Shown here in pieces: positions 26,035-32,724 of a DNA stretch of 32,724 nt (positions within the stretch are counted from its first letter, which is position 1; each line of letters starts with the position of its first letter). The stretch is from Ralstonia sp. ASV6. GTDB lineage: Bacteria; Pseudomonadota; Gammaproteobacteria; Burkholderiales; Burkholderiaceae. The stretch spans positions 1 to 32,724 of the forward strand of contig NZ_JAELUI010000060.1 of the NCBI RefSeq assembly GCF_016429285.1. The letters run 5' to 3'. The position numbers and the translations under genes are program-made. The notes below the pieces were generated by a model. The model was not told the origin of the DNA. It saw only the letters and a list, made by a program, of their open reading frames with translations, and did no database searches.

Positions 26035-28011
26035 TCAGGCAGCGTTCTGCAGTTGGACGTAGCGGGCGCGCTCGATGCGCTCGACCTCGGCGGCCGGCAC
26101 GTAGTAGTCGGTGTCGCGGTCGTAGCTGCGCAGGATGAAGGTCGCGATGGCGCCGACCAGGCCGGCAATCGCAATCGCCCACATGTGCCAGACCACCGCG
26201 AAGCTCAGCAACAGGCCGAAGCACGAGACGATGAAGCCCGACGCCGTGTTGCGCGGCATATGGATGTCTTCGTAACGGTCCGGCTGCTTCCAGGCCTTGC
26301 CGGATTCCTTGTCATCCCAGTGCTGCTCGAGTGACGTGATGGTCGGGACGTGCGCGAAGTTGTAGAACGGCGCCGGCGACGCGGTCGACCACTCCAGGCT
26401 GCGAGCATCCCACGGGTCACCGGTGAGGTCGCGGTTCTGATTGCGGTCGCGGATGCTCACCACCAGTTGCACCAGCATGGCGAGGATGCCCATGCCAATG
26501 ACAGCCGCGCCCACCAGCGCCACCACAAGGTACGGATGCCAGTCGACGTTGGCATAGTGGTTCATCCGGCGCGTCATGCCCTTGAAGCCGAGCACGTACA
26601 GCGGCATAAAGGCCAGGAAGAAGCCCACCAGCCAGCACCAGAATGAAATCTTGCCCCAGCGCTCGTTGAGCGTGAAACCGAACACCTTCGGGAACCAGAA
26701 GCTGATCCCGGCCAAGCAGCCGAACACGACGCCGCCGATGATCACGTTGTGGAAGTGCGCCACCAGGAACAGGCTGTTGTGCAGCACGAAGTCAGCACCG
26801 GGCACGGCCAGCAGCACGCCGGTCATGCCGCCCACGGCAAACGTCACCATGAAGCCGATGGTCCACAGCGTTGCGGAGTGATAGCGGATGCGGCCGCGAT
26901 ACATCGTGAAAAGCCAGTTGAACAGCTTCACGCCAGTGGGGATCGAGATGATCGACGTCATGATCCCAAAGAAGGCGTTGACGTTGGCCCCCGAGCCCAT
27001 GGTGAAGAAATGGTGCAGCCACACGAAGAACGACAGCACGCCGATCGACGAGGTGGCGTACACCATCGACTTGTAGCCGAACAGCGGCTTGCGCGAGAAG
27101 GTGGCGATGATCTCCGAGAAGGCGCCGAAGGCCGGAAGGATCAGCACGTAGACCTCGGGGTGTCCCCACACCCAGATCAGGTTCACGTACATCATGGCGT
27201 TCCCGCCCAGCTCGTTGGTGAAGAAGTGCATGCCGAGCACGCGGTCAGCAGTGAGCAGCGCGAGCGTAGCAGTCAGCACCGGGAAGATCGCCAGGATCAG
27301 GATATTGGTGATCAGCGCCGTCCAGGTAAACACCGGCATTTTCATCAAGCCCATCGTTGGCGCGCGCATGCGCAGGATGGTGACGATGAAGTTGATGCCC
27401 GTGAGCGTGGTGCCCAGGCCTGATATCTGCAATGACCAGATGTAGTAGTCGACCCCGGGTGTCGGGCTGTAGCCCAGTTCCGACAACGGCGGATAGGCCA
27501 CCCACCCCGTGGCGGCAAAGTCGCCCACGAACATCGACAGCATGACCAGCACCGCGCCCATGGCCGAGAGCCAGAAGCTCAGCGAGTTGACGAACGGGAA
27601 GGCGACATCGCGCGCGCCGATCTGCAGCGGCACGATCACGTTCATCAGGCCGAGCACCAGCGGCGTGGCCACGAAGAAGATCATGATCACGCCGTGCGCG
27701 GTGAAGATCTGGTCGTAGTGGTGTGGGGGCAGGTAGCCTGCGGCGTCACCGTAGGCGATCGCCTGCTGGGCGCGCATCATGATGGCATCGGCAAAGCCAC
27801 GCAGCAGCATGATCAACGCCATGATGATGTACATGACGCCGATCTTCTTGTGGTCGACCGAGCAGATCCACTCGGTCCACAGGTACCTCCATTTGCCGAA
27901 GTACGTGATGGCCGCCACCAGTGCGGCGCCGCCGAGCAGCACCGCAACCATCACAACCATGATGATGGGCTCGTGCAGCGGGATGGCTTGAAGATTGAGT
28001 TTTCCTAGCAT
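26035..28011 (-). CDS. cyoB: Cytochrome bo(3) ubiquinol oxidase subunit I
   Basis: This 658-residue catalytic subunit couples ubiquinol oxidation and O2 reduction to proton pumping across the inner membrane. All key residues fall at the Escherichia coli CyoB numbers. The quinol site is R71, D75, H98 and Q101; the low-spin heme is held by H106 and H421; the high-spin heme by H419. CuB is bound by H284, H333 and H334, with Y288 cross-linkable. About 15 transmembrane helices are evident. ATG 28011 starts three bases after the cyoA stop. The length matches the family (663 residues in E. coli). This is a quinol, not cytochrome c, oxidase. Confidence 0.98.
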   Translation of the reverse strand: MLGKLNLQAIPLHEPIIMVVMVAVLLGGAALVAAITYFGKWRYLWTEWICSVDHKKIGVMYIIMALIMLLRGFADAIMMRAQQAIAYGDAAGYLPPHHYDQIFTAHGVIMIFFVATPLVLGLMNVIVPLQIGARDVAFPFVNSLSFWLSAMGAVLVMLSMFVGDFAATGWVAYPPLSELGYSPTPGVDYYIWSLQISGLGTTLTGINFIVTILRMRAPTMGLMKMPVFTWTALITNILILAIFPVLTATLALLTADRVLGMHFFTNELGGNAMMYVNLIWVWGHPEVYVLILPAFGAFSEIIATFSRKPLFGYKSMVYATSSIGVLSFFVWLHHFFTMGSGANVNAFFGIMTSIISIPTGVKLFNWLFTMYRGRIRYHSATLWTIGFMVTFAVGGMTGVLLAVPGADFVLHNSLFLVAHFHNVIIGGVVFGCLAGISFWFPKVFGFTLNERWGKISFWCWLVGFFLAFMPLYVLGFKGMTRRMNHYANVDWHPYLVVALVGAAVIGMGILAMLVQLVVSIRDRNQNRDLTGDPWDARSLEWSTASPAPFYNFAHVPTITSLEQHWDDKESGKAWKQPDRYEDIHMPRNTASGFIVSCFGLLLSFAVVWHMWAIAIAGLVGAIATFILRSYDRDTDYYVPAAEVERIERARYVQLQNAA

Positions 28012-28014
28012 GAC

Positions 28015-29010
28015 TTATTGCTCCGTGCGGGAGACGGACGCCGGCGCGGCGGGCCTGGCGGCCAGCAGGGCTTCCGAGCCATCTGCGCGGCAGACCTGGC
28101 CGTTGGCCAGCATGTATTTGTCGACGACACCGTCGAACAGCCGCGGGGCGACGGCTCCATACAGCGTGACCGGGTCTTTGCTGCTGGGTTGTTCGAGCGT
28201 GCGATAGGCGTTGCGGTCGAGCACCTTGCCGGAGGCCTTCGCCCGGCTGACCCACGCATCGAACTCCGCACGCGAGGTGGCAAGCGTCTTGAAGTGCATG
28301 TCGGAGAAGCCTGCGCCGCTGTAGGCGGCCGACTGGCCGAGATAGGTGCCGGGGTGGTCGGCAATCAGGTGCAGGCGCGTCTGCATGCCGGCCATGGTGT
28401 AGACCATGCTGCCGAGCTGCGGCACGAAGAACGCGTTCATCATCGACTCCGACGTCAGACGGAAATTGATCGGCGTGCCGGTCGGGATGGCCAGCTCGTT
28501 GAGCGACGCCACGCCGTACTGCGGATAGATGAACAGCCACTTCCAATTGAGCGCGATGACGTCCACCTCGACCGGCTCGACCTGCGCGGTCAGCGGCTGG
28601 TACGGATCCAGCTTGTGCGTGGTGTCCCAGATCAGCACACCCAGGCAGGCGACGATCAGGCACGGGATGCCCCACACCACCACTTCAATGGCAGTCGAAT
28701 GCGACCACTTGGGCGCGTAGGTAGCGCGGGTGTTGGATTCGCGGTACCGCCAGGCAAACCACAGCGTGAGCACGATGACTGGAATGACCACCAGCAGCAT
28801 CACGCCAAGCGAGACCAGGATCAGCGTCTTTTCCTGCTCGCCGACACTGCCCTTGGGCGACAGCAGTTCGAGCGTGCATCCGCTCATGAGCGTGCTCGCC
28901 AGGATGCCGAGCGCGAGTGCGCCGAACCGGCGCGGGGATGTCAAAGCCTGTCTTGGGGGGCGCGCAGGACTTGGGGGCTCGCCTGTGCGCCAAGCGATCG
29001 AGTTGTGCAT
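28015..29010 (-). CDS. cyoA: Cytochrome bo(3) ubiquinol oxidase subunit II
   Basis: This 331-residue lipoprotein subunit has its lipobox in LASTLMSGC (lipidated C45), two transmembrane helices (LILVSLGVMLLVVIPVIVLTLWFAW and AIEVVVWGIPCLIVACLGVLIW), then the cupredoxin domain (NWKWLFIYPQYGVASLNELAIP, FFVPQLGSMVYTMAGMQTRLH). The CuA cysteine motif is absent (AAYSGAGFSDMHF in its place), as expected for a quinol oxidase. ATG 29010 (MHNSIAWRTG) was preferred; an ATG at 29073 would add 21 residues. The N-terminus before the signal is Pro/Arg-rich and longer than in E. coli. It is the first gene of cyoABCD and divergent from a MocR regulator. Confidence 0.94.
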   Translation of the reverse strand: MHNSIAWRTGEPPSPARPPRQALTSPRRFGALALGILASTLMSGCTLELLSPKGSVGEQEKTLILVSLGVMLLVVIPVIVLTLWFAWRYRESNTRATYAPKWSHSTAIEVVVWGIPCLIVACLGVLIWDTTHKLDPYQPLTAQVEPVEVDVIALNWKWLFIYPQYGVASLNELAIPTGTPINFRLTSESMMNAFFVPQLGSMVYTMAGMQTRLHLIADHPGTYLGQSAAYSGAGFSDMHFKTLATSRAEFDAWVSRAKASGKVLDRNAYRTLEQPSSKDPVTLYGAVAPRLFDGVVDKYMLANGQVCRADGSEALLAARPAAPASVSRTEQ

Positions 29011-29141
29011 CTTCGGATGACCTGAGTTGTGACCCGCCACCAGGCATCCCGACTCCGGAAGATTCACGTACACGCACTGGCTGCGCTTGCCCGCAATCGT
29101 GAATTGCAGCTGGGCGCCCTGCTGATGCTGATACCGCTGAA

Positions 29142-29230
29142 TGTATGGATTCCTGTGGCGATGTCTGGCATGCTAATCGAAGACAAAACCCATACAAGAA
29201 CGTAATTTCCGGCAATGGAATCCATGCAAG
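29142..29230. promoter_or_regulatory. Operator-like repeats between cyoA and the MocR gene
   Basis: CCATACAAG (29190-29198) and CCATGCAAG (29222-29230) are near-identical direct repeats 32 bases apart. TGTATGG (29142-29148) is the inverse of CCATACA. ATGGATTCC (29145-29153) is inverted as GGAATCCAT (29217-29225). Such repeats are typical of MocR/GntR operators. The rightmost copies overlap the MocR start, consistent with autorepression. Confidence 0.45.
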
Positions 29231-30612
29231 ATGCGGTCGATACTCCCACGGGCCAATGGGCATTACGAATCACCCCAGGGCGTGGAGCCCGGTATCAGCA
29301 GATCGTCAATTACATCGAGCAGGCCATTGGTGACGGACGATTGCGACCGGGCGACCGCGTGCCGCCGCAGCGCGATCTGGCCAAGACGCTTGGCGTCGAC
29401 CTGACCACCGTCACGCGGGCGTATGCCGAGGCCAAGCGGCGCAACCTGGTCGACGCCAAGGGCGCGCTCGGCACTTTCATCGCCGCGCCACGGGCCGAGC
29501 TTGCCGCCGTGGTCGACATGAGCATGAACGTGCCGCCCCCGCCCGCGCAGGTCGACTTTGACGACATGCTGCGTCGCGGGCTCTCCCAGGTCCTGCTGCG
29601 CAGTGACCCACATCTGCTGATGACGTATCACCTGGGCGGCGGGAGCCCCGCAGACCGGGTCGCGGGTGCGCGCTGGCTCGGGCAGATGATGGGCCCGGTC
29701 GAACCGTCCAGAGTCGTGGTGTGTCCAGGAGCGCAGGCGGCGCTTGCCGCGCTCATCCAGAGCCTGACGCGTCCTGGGGATGGCATTGCGGCCGAGCCCC
29801 TCGCCTACCCCGGACTGCGCTCGGCAGCGCTGCAGCTCGATCGCAAGGTAGTGCCGATCGAATGCGATGCCGCCGGAATGCGGCCGGACGCGCTGGCGGA
29901 CGCGTGCGCCGCTGGTGTCAGGCTGATCTACCTGAACCCGACCATGCAGAACCCGACCACGCACACCATGCCGATGTCGCGCCGCAAGGAAATCACACGG
30001 GTTGCGGCGAAACACAAGGCGCGGATCATCGAAGACGACCCCTACTGGCTGCTATCGACGGACGCACCGCCGCCCATCGCCAGCATTGCGCCCGAACTGA
30101 CCTGCTACGTGGCGACGCTGTCGAAAACGTTGAGCCCGGGTTTGCGCACCGCCTACGTGCTGTTGCCTGAAGATGGGGTGACCGGCGAGGGATTCCTTGC
30201 CGCGCTGCGCTCGTTCGCGCTCATGTCGATGCCGCTGGCCGTGGCCTTGTCGACGCAATGGATCCATGACGGCTCGGCACAGACACTGCTCGAAGGCATC
30301 CGCACCGAAGCTCGCGCACGGAAAGACATTGCAAACCGGTGGTTGAGCGGCATCGGACAACTGCCGCCGACGGGCATCCACGTCTGGCATACGCTTCCCG
30401 ATCACTGGTCGGCAGAACAACTGACCAAAGCCGCCTTGGCGGAGGCCCTGCGGGTGACGCCGTCGGATGTTTTCTACAATGGCCCAACGCCGCCCAATGC
30501 GATTCGTATCTCCCTGGGCGGCGTACAGGACAAGGCCGAACTGTCGCTTGCGCTGCGCAAACTCGCTACTTTGCTTGAGCGCCGGCCTGCCTATCACCAA
30601 GTCGTGGTCTAG
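29215..30612 (+). CDS. MocR-type GntR/aminotransferase regulator
   Basis: This 465-residue regulator has an N-terminal GntR winged helix (about 18-90: RYQQIVNYIEQAIGDGRLRPGDRVPPQRDLAKTLGVDLTTVTRAY) fused to a class I aminotransferase-like domain. PLP-binding landmarks are NPTMQNPT (241-248), EDDPY (273-277) and TLSKTLSPGLR, with K304 as the Schiff-base lysine. MocR proteins use PLP with an amine or amino acid to switch DNA binding. ATG 29215 is taken; ATG 29224 is nearly as good, and neither has a strong ribosome-binding site. It is divergent from cyoABCD, which may be its target. Its last 47 bases overlap the convergent DAHP synthase gene. Confidence 0.93.
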   Translation: MESMQDAVDTPTGQWALRITPGRGARYQQIVNYIEQAIGDGRLRPGDRVPPQRDLAKTLGVDLTTVTRAYAEAKRRNLVDAKGALGTFIAAPRAELAAVVDMSMNVPPPPAQVDFDDMLRRGLSQVLLRSDPHLLMTYHLGGGSPADRVAGARWLGQMMGPVEPSRVVVCPGAQAALAALIQSLTRPGDGIAAEPLAYPGLRSAALQLDRKVVPIECDAAGMRPDALADACAAGVRLIYLNPTMQNPTTHTMPMSRRKEITRVAAKHKARIIEDDPYWLLSTDAPPPIASIAPELTCYVATLSKTLSPGLRTAYVLLPEDGVTGEGFLAALRSFALMSMPLAVALSTQWIHDGSAQTLLEGIRTEARARKDIANRWLSGIGQLPPTGIHVWHTLPDHWSAEQLTKAALAEALRVTPSDVFYNGPTPPNAIRISLGGVQDKAELSLALRKLATLLERRPAYHQVVV

Positions 30613-31735
30613 CCCTCACCGCGGCAGCCAGCGCCTCCAGCAATGGTTCAGTCTGAGACCAGCCAAGGCAAGCGTCCGTAATAGACACGCCACGCTGCAG
30701 CGGCACGCCAGGTTTAAGGTCCTGACGCCCCTCCTCCAAATGGCTCTCGATCATGACACCGATGATGCGCCGCTCGCCCGCGGACAGTTGATGCGCCACG
30801 TCATGCCCGACTTCGATCTGGCGCGCGTGCGACTTGCCTGAATTTGCATGCGAACAGTCGACCATGACCTGCTCCGGCAGACCCGCGGCCCTGAGAATGG
30901 CGCAGCAGTCCTCAATGGACGCAGCATCGTAGTTCGGCCCTTTTTTACCGCCCCGCAGAATGACATGGGCATCGCTGTTGCCGCGCGTCTCGAAAATCGC
31001 GGCCATGCCCATCTTCGTCATGCCCATGAACGAGTGGCTGGCACGCGCGGCCAGAATCGCGTCCGCCGCGATCTGGACACCACCATCGGTGCCATTCTTG
31101 AATCCGATGGGGCAACTCAGCCCGGAGGCAAGCTGCCGATGGCTCTGGCTTTCAGTCGTCCGTGCGCCAATCGCGCCCCATGCAATCAGGTCTGCGATGT
31201 ACTGCGGGCTCAACAGGTCGAGAAACTCGGTGGCAACGGGCAGCCCCAGCGCATTGACCTCCAAAAGGAGTTCGCGCGCGCGGCGCAGCCCTTCATTGAT
31301 GCGAAAACTGCCGTCGAGCCGAGGATCATTGATGTAGCCCTTCCAGCCAACGGTTGTCCTCGGTTTTTCAAAGTACACGCGCATGACGATCAACAGATCG
31401 TCGCTCAGTTGCTGTGCTGCGGTTTTCAGCCGATGTGCGTATTCGATGGCCTGGTCGTGATCGTGGATCGAGCACGGACCTACCACAGCGATCAGGCGAT
31501 CGTCCCGGCCTCGCAGGACGTTGGTGATGGCCGCGCGACTCGCCTCCACATGGGTTTGCACATCGGGTGATACAGGCAGTTCATCGAGCAAGAGCGCCGG
31601 AGAAATAAGCGGCCGGACAGCACCAATCCGGACATCGTCGATACGGGTCGTGTCCTGGGTGGCGTCTGCCACCCCAACCTCTTGGTCATGCTGGGGATTG
31701 TCGATACGAATCATCATCGTCACCTGTTGCATCAT
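30566..31735 (-). CDS. aroG: 3-deoxy-7-phosphoheptulonate (DAHP) synthase, class I
   Basis: This cytoplasmic enzyme condenses phosphoenolpyruvate and erythrose-4-phosphate, the first step of the shikimate pathway. Class I AroF/G/H motifs are present: GPCSIHD, KPRTTVGWKG, IGARTTESQSHR, GFKNGTDG, ILRGG and DCSHANSGK. From ATG 31735 the protein has 389 residues. An in-frame GTG at 31744 and ATGs at 31717 and 31714 are alternatives. GGGGTGA upstream favours 31735. The N-terminal extension (MMQQVTMMIRIDNPQHDQEVGV) is longer than in AroG of E. coli. Which amino acid inhibits it cannot be told by eye. The gene overlaps the convergent MocR gene by 47 bases. Confidence 0.94.
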   Translation of the reverse strand: MMQQVTMMIRIDNPQHDQEVGVADATQDTTRIDDVRIGAVRPLISPALLLDELPVSPDVQTHVEASRAAITNVLRGRDDRLIAVVGPCSIHDHDQAIEYAHRLKTAAQQLSDDLLIVMRVYFEKPRTTVGWKGYINDPRLDGSFRINEGLRRARELLLEVNALGLPVATEFLDLLSPQYIADLIAWGAIGARTTESQSHRQLASGLSCPIGFKNGTDGGVQIAADAILAARASHSFMGMTKMGMAAIFETRGNSDAHVILRGGKKGPNYDAASIEDCCAILRAAGLPEQVMVDCSHANSGKSHARQIEVGHDVAHQLSAGERRIIGVMIESHLEEGRQDLKPGVPLQRGVSITDACLGWSQTEPLLEALAAAVRARPRLGDRQAGAQAK

Positions 31736-31921
31736 TTCTGTCACCCCGCATGGTGCAGGAAATTGGCGGCAGAAGGGATGACAATGCTTAACCTAACGAT
31801 ACGATGACCAGTTCAGGCGCTGTCGGTGCTATTCGTCTACTGTGCGCTAGACGCTTGGGGATATTGAGTACGGCCCGATCACCCAACCACCAGGCCGCTT
31901 GCTCAAATGCGGGTATCGCTA

Positions 31922-32254
31922 TCAGTTCCAGACAGGATTGTCCTTCTGCTCCTGCGCCCCGGAGACCTTGGACCAATAGGCACCGATTTGGCGCTGCGTG
32001 ACATAGCCACGCTTTCTGATGTCGATCTTGTCGAAATTTTCATAGACGCGCGGCATACCTGCCTTGGCCTCCTCGCGCGTCAACTTGCCATCGTGATTGG
32101 TGTCGGCGGCCTTGAAACGTTCCGCGATTTTGGCCTTCGCCTCCTTGAGGCTCCACTTCATTGGTTCTTGCTCAGTTTGCTGTTGCGCACTCGTGTTTGT
32201 GCATACGAATGCCGCCATGATGGCCAGGCCGGCACAGGACTTACGCAGAATCAT
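31922..32254 (-). CDS. Secreted EF-hand domain protein
   Basis: This 110-residue protein has a Sec signal peptide (MILRKSCAGLAIMAAFVCTNTSA, cleavage likely after A23) and a canonical EF-hand loop, DTNHDGKLTREE (residues 51-62), with all calcium-coordinating positions filled. A second hand around KIDIRKRGYVTQRQ is degenerate and lacks the final Glu. GAGGAG lies upstream of the ATG. It probably acts in the periplasm as a calcium binder. The exact role is unknown, and the neighbours (DAHP synthase, rRNA operon) give no clue. Confidence 0.88.
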   Translation of the reverse strand: MILRKSCAGLAIMAAFVCTNTSAQQQTEQEPMKWSLKEAKAKIAERFKAADTNHDGKLTREEAKAGMPRVYENFDKIDIRKRGYVTQRQIGAYWSKVSGAQEQKDNPVWN

Positions 32255-32380
32255 GGTTCGATCTCCTCAAGGATTCTTGTGTTGGCCCCAGCCGCCTAGT
32301 CATTCCGGTAACACCGGACACGAAGCGCTCGCGGGGCCAAGCTCACTCTAGGTCACGTGAGGAATAACGCCAAACGTTAG

Positions 32381-32527
32381 ATGTGCAATCCGATGACTGC
32401 GGATCCGCTTACCCGCTATCAACATGCCATGCTGCACAATCCGAGCTACGACTTCAACGATGAGTTGCTGCCGTTGGGGGCGACGTACTGGGTGAGGTTG
32501 GTACAGAGGTACCTGGCGCGAGGCTGA
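32381..32527 (+). CDS. Possible 48-residue protein with its own terminator
   Basis: An open frame begins with ATG 32381 (MCNPMTADPLTRYQHAMLHNPSY, residues 1-23), with a second in-frame ATG at 32393. It ends in LLPLGATYWVRLVQRYLARG and a stop at 32525. The amino-acid usage looks protein-like. A strong plus-strand terminator follows within 30 bases, supporting a real transcript. No good ribosome-binding site precedes either ATG, and no family is recognised. It could be the surviving C-terminal part of a longer gene. Confidence 0.4.
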   Translation: MCNPMTADPLTRYQHAMLHNPSYDFNDELLPLGATYWVRLVQRYLARG

Positions 32528-32550
32528 GGGGGTGTTGTGCAAGCGTAAAG

Positions 32551-32574
32551 GCCACCGGGATCGGTGGCTTTTTT
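32551..32574 (+). terminator. Rho-independent terminator
   Basis: GCCACCG at 32551-32557 pairs with CGGTGGC at 32562-32568 around a GGAT loop, followed by six Ts (32569-32574). It serves plus-strand transcription arriving from the small ORF. It may also protect the rRNA operon from convergent transcription. Confidence 0.8.
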
Positions 32575-32643
32575 GTGGTCTGGTGCTTGGGCGCCTGGGG
32601 CAGCGCAGAAGAGATGGGAAGCGCGTTTTGCACGCGTAAAAGC

Positions 32644-32676
32644 AAACACCCCAGCTCGGGTGGAGCTGGGGTGTTT
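32644..32676 (-). terminator. rRNA operon terminator downstream of 5S
   Basis: AAACACCCCAGCTC at 32644-32657 and its exact complement at 32663-32676 form a 14-bp stem with a 5-base loop. On the minus strand it is followed by GCTTTT. It lies just 3' of the 5S rRNA gene, as expected for the end of an rrn operon. Confidence 0.85.
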
Positions 32677-32684
32677 TATGGGAG

Positions 32685-32724
32685 AGCCTGGCGATGACCT
32701 ACTTTCACACGGGAATCCGCACTA
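32685..32724 (-). rRNA. rrf: 5S ribosomal RNA, 3' end only
   Basis: Read on the minus strand, the last 40 bases match the conserved 3' part of Burkholderiales 5S rRNA, including the segment GTGTGAAAGTAGGTCATCGC. The rest of the gene, and presumably 23S and 16S, lies beyond the right edge. The exact mature 3' end is uncertain by a base or two. Confidence 0.9.

Noticed and set aside
26749-27423. Long His/Asp-rich plus-strand frame opposite cyoB
   Set aside because: Its composition is the mirror of GC-rich cyoB codons; cyoB is certain.

Overview
The window looks like chromosomal DNA of a beta-proteobacterium of the Burkholderiaceae, most likely Ralstonia or a close relative. It is GC-rich. The right edge runs into the 3' end of a 5S rRNA gene of the Burkholderiales type on the minus strand. 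The bo3-type quinol oxidase, chaperonin and class I DAHP synthase genes fit that group. The genus call is by eye and not proven.

Layout. (1) About 1-4950 is an accessory region, visibly less GC-rich than the rest. It holds the tail of an unknown gene and a tightly coupled three-gene ABC-3C (ABC three-component) conflict system: an effector with a PD-(D/E)XK-like nuclease domain, a middle component, and a DUF3732 Rad50/SMC-like ATPase. A degraded IS256-type transposase end follows. A 13-bp direct repeat brackets the system. (2) 5022-9298 is a heat-shock block. Two small heat-shock protein genes on the minus strand and groES-groEL on the plus strand each have a good sigma-32-like promoter, with an unknown 210-aa gene between them. 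(3) 9593-15559 is the four-gene ligase-associated DNA-damage-response operon: exonuclease, ATP-dependent ligase, Lhr-like helicase, PdeM phosphoesterase. Each junction overlaps by four bases (ATGA).

(4) 15677-21809 is a light/UV-response block. On the minus strand lie a lipocalin lipoprotein, a DUF2256 zinc-finger protein, a DASH-type cryptochrome, an iron-sulfur cryptochrome/photolyase and a TIGR01777-family SDR protein. A MerR regulator of the LitR/PplR type, without the B12-binding signature, is divergent from them. A short remnant that may be photolyase-derived lies inside the cluster. (5) 21837-24893 holds a lipoprotein-like alpha/beta hydrolase, a lipoprotein that appears to be a group-1 truncated hemoglobin, its translationally coupled unknown partner, and an EthD-family protein.

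(6) 25011-30612 is cyoABCD on the minus strand, without cyoE, with a divergent MocR/GntR regulator. Repeats between them look like operators. (7) 30566-32724 holds a DAHP synthase, a secreted EF-hand protein, a possible tiny ORF with its own terminator, and the end of an rRNA operon.

The most interesting parts are the ABC-3C system with a nuclease effector, the light-response cluster whose regulator lacks a recognisable photosensor, and the lipoprotein globin. All assignments come from reading motifs and gene order. No database search was run.
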